Assembly: GCF_004571135.1 (NCBI RefSeq)
Contig: NZ_SPSB01000003.1
Span: 682,001-746,000, forward strand
From: Algoriphagus kandeliae
GTDB lineage: Bacteria; Bacteroidota; Bacteroidia; Cytophagales; Cyclobacteriaceae
Length of the DNA stretch: 64,000 nt
Reading direction: 5' to 3'
A model generated the notes under the pieces. That model was not told the DNA's origin. It worked only from the letters and a program-made list of their open reading frames with translations, and ran no database searches. Positions within the stretch are counted from its first letter, which is position 1, and every line of letters starts with the position of its first letter. The translations under genes were made by a program, and so were the position numbers. Positions 63,353-64,000 of this stretch are shown here, one piece after another.

Positions 63353-64000
63353 CTATTCTACGGCTTTGTCTAATTCAATAATCAAAGCCTCCTTTAAGCT
63401 GTTTGTATTTCCAAAGGAGTCAGGGTTAAACCTATTATTATTGCTTAAAATGATGATGGTTTTGTTGCTTTCTAGCATCCGAATTAGAACAGAGTTGGCT
63501 CCTAAAATTCCTCCACGCCTTTCCATTAACCTTGGCTTTGAATCCGAAAAGGGGTAATTGTAAGTCCATACACTATACCCTGAGTAGTTATATTCCGGAT
63601 AAGATTTGTACATCAGTTCTTTACTCTCATTGGAAAGAATTTCCGAACTATACAATCCTTGATCAAGTTTTAAAAGATCTTCCGCGGTTGAGTACATGCA
63701 CCCGGCAGCATAAAAATTTTCGATAAAAAATAAGGGATCTGCCTTTCTAACCCCATCTTTATTATAGGAGAAAGTATAAGCAAAATCATCAGGAAAATTC
63801 CCTTTTTCAAGGAAGCCTGTTTCATTCATTTCAAGCTTTTCTAGAATTCGCTTTTGAACCGAATTTTCCCAAGTTTTTTGATCGAATTTTTCAATAATTA
63901 ATCCCTGAAGCACGTAATCGATATTAGCGTAATTGAATTCGCCAAATGCATGAGACTCGTTTTCCAAGGTCCTTTCAACAAATTCTTTAGGAGAAGTTGG
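63353..64000 (-). CDS. Beta-lactamase-fold serine hydrolase, 5' end outside window
   Basis: The visible 215 or so C-terminal residues belong to the serine beta-lactamase/class C-like (AmpC/ClbP) family. The YxN motif is in EFNYANIDYVLQG, and YFxxx-type segments such as ENFYAAGCMYSTAEDLLKLDQGLYS and SVWTYNYPF are typical. The frame stays open to position 64000, so the start and the catalytic SxxK lie beyond the edge. The real substrate could be a peptide or ester rather than a beta-lactam. Confidence 0.85.
   Translation of the reverse strand, partial: PTSPKEFVERTLENESHAFGEFNYANIDYVLQGLIIEKFDQKTWENSVQKRILEKLEMNETGFLEKGNFPDDFAYTFSYNKDGVRKADPLFFIENFYAAGCMYSTAEDLLKLDQGLYSSEILSNESKELMYKSYPEYNYSGYSVWTYNYPFSDSKPRLMERRGGILGANSVLIRMLESNKTIIILSNNNRFNPDSFGNTNSLKEALIIELDKAVE

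Noticed and set aside
1-64000. Prophage, CRISPR array, insertion sequence, tRNA or rRNA gene
   Set aside because: No transposase or integrase motif, no regularly spaced repeats and no tRNA-like cloverleaf were seen in the gaps. The single tail sheath is not enough to call a prophage.

Overview
The window reads as a stretch of chromosome from a Bacteroidota bacterium, most like the Cyclobacteriaceae (Algoriphagus-like); that placement is inferred from gene content, not from a marker gene. Supporting signs are a SusC/SusD pair, large FG-GAP/ASPIC-UnbV surface lipoproteins, lipoproteins with a Bacteroidota-type lipobox, a LytS/LytTR pair, a split pntA, several promoters resembling the TTTG/TAnnTTTG consensus, and few recognisable Shine-Dalgarno sequences. 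No rRNA, tRNA, CRISPR array, insertion sequence or prophage was seen. The genes are densely packed and most look chromosomal and vertically inherited.

Layout. 1-2.5 kb: pth, then metZ behind a SAM-I riboswitch, and a CBS-domain protein. 2.6-15.4 kb: a surface/glycan region. It holds a three-gene translationally coupled operon (aspartylglucosaminidase, CutC, FG-GAP lipoprotein with a heme-binding CxxCH), a creatininase-family hydrolase, a giant ASPIC/UnbV FG-GAP lipoprotein and a susC-susD operon. 15.8-21.9 kb: an OmpA-like/TPR envelope protein, a PspC-like protein, a glycosyltransferase with YbaB, hisS, a 48-residue basic protein and a phosphodiesterase. 21.9-31.4 kb: rhodanese and aldehyde dehydrogenase, pdhB, an outer-membrane beta-barrel receptor divergent from a LytS/LytTR operon, guaD and ffh. 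31.5-35.2 kb: a YfhO-like membrane protein, a methyltransferase and a SlyD-like isomerase. 35.3-40.8 kb: an ABC ATPase without a permease, a YjbR protein, an MBL hydrolase and the proton-translocating transhydrogenase pntAA-pntAB-pntB.

40.8-49.5 kb: a TMEM220-like protein with a gluconate-dehydrogenase-subunit-3-like protein, a patatin/outer-membrane-barrel fusion with an M20 amidohydrolase, a diheme cytochrome, a SoxB/5'-nucleotidase-like phosphoesterase, and a small operon (membrane protein, XRE regulator, small membrane protein) headed by a striking 43-bp double operator. 49.5-60.8 kb: a penicillin-acylase-family lipoprotein, a nitrilase, amino-sugar genes (NagB fused to a PIG-L-like domain, plus a ROK kinase), a CBS/DUF294 nucleotidyltransferase, gluconokinase, an amidohydrolase and aldose 1-epimerase. 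60.8-64 kb: an unknown lipoprotein, an isolated contractile tail-sheath protein, and a beta-lactamase-fold serine hydrolase cut by the window end.

How the parts fit: SusC/D, aspartylglucosaminidase, NagB, ROK kinase and mutarotase are together compatible with uptake and breakdown of GlcNAc-containing glycans, though they are not in one operon. The best leads for something undescribed are the tandem operator of the XRE/membrane-protein operon, the orphan tail sheath with its lipoprotein neighbour, the repeat pair between the receptor and LytS, the coupled asparaginase-CutC-heme lipoprotein operon, and the small basic protein.
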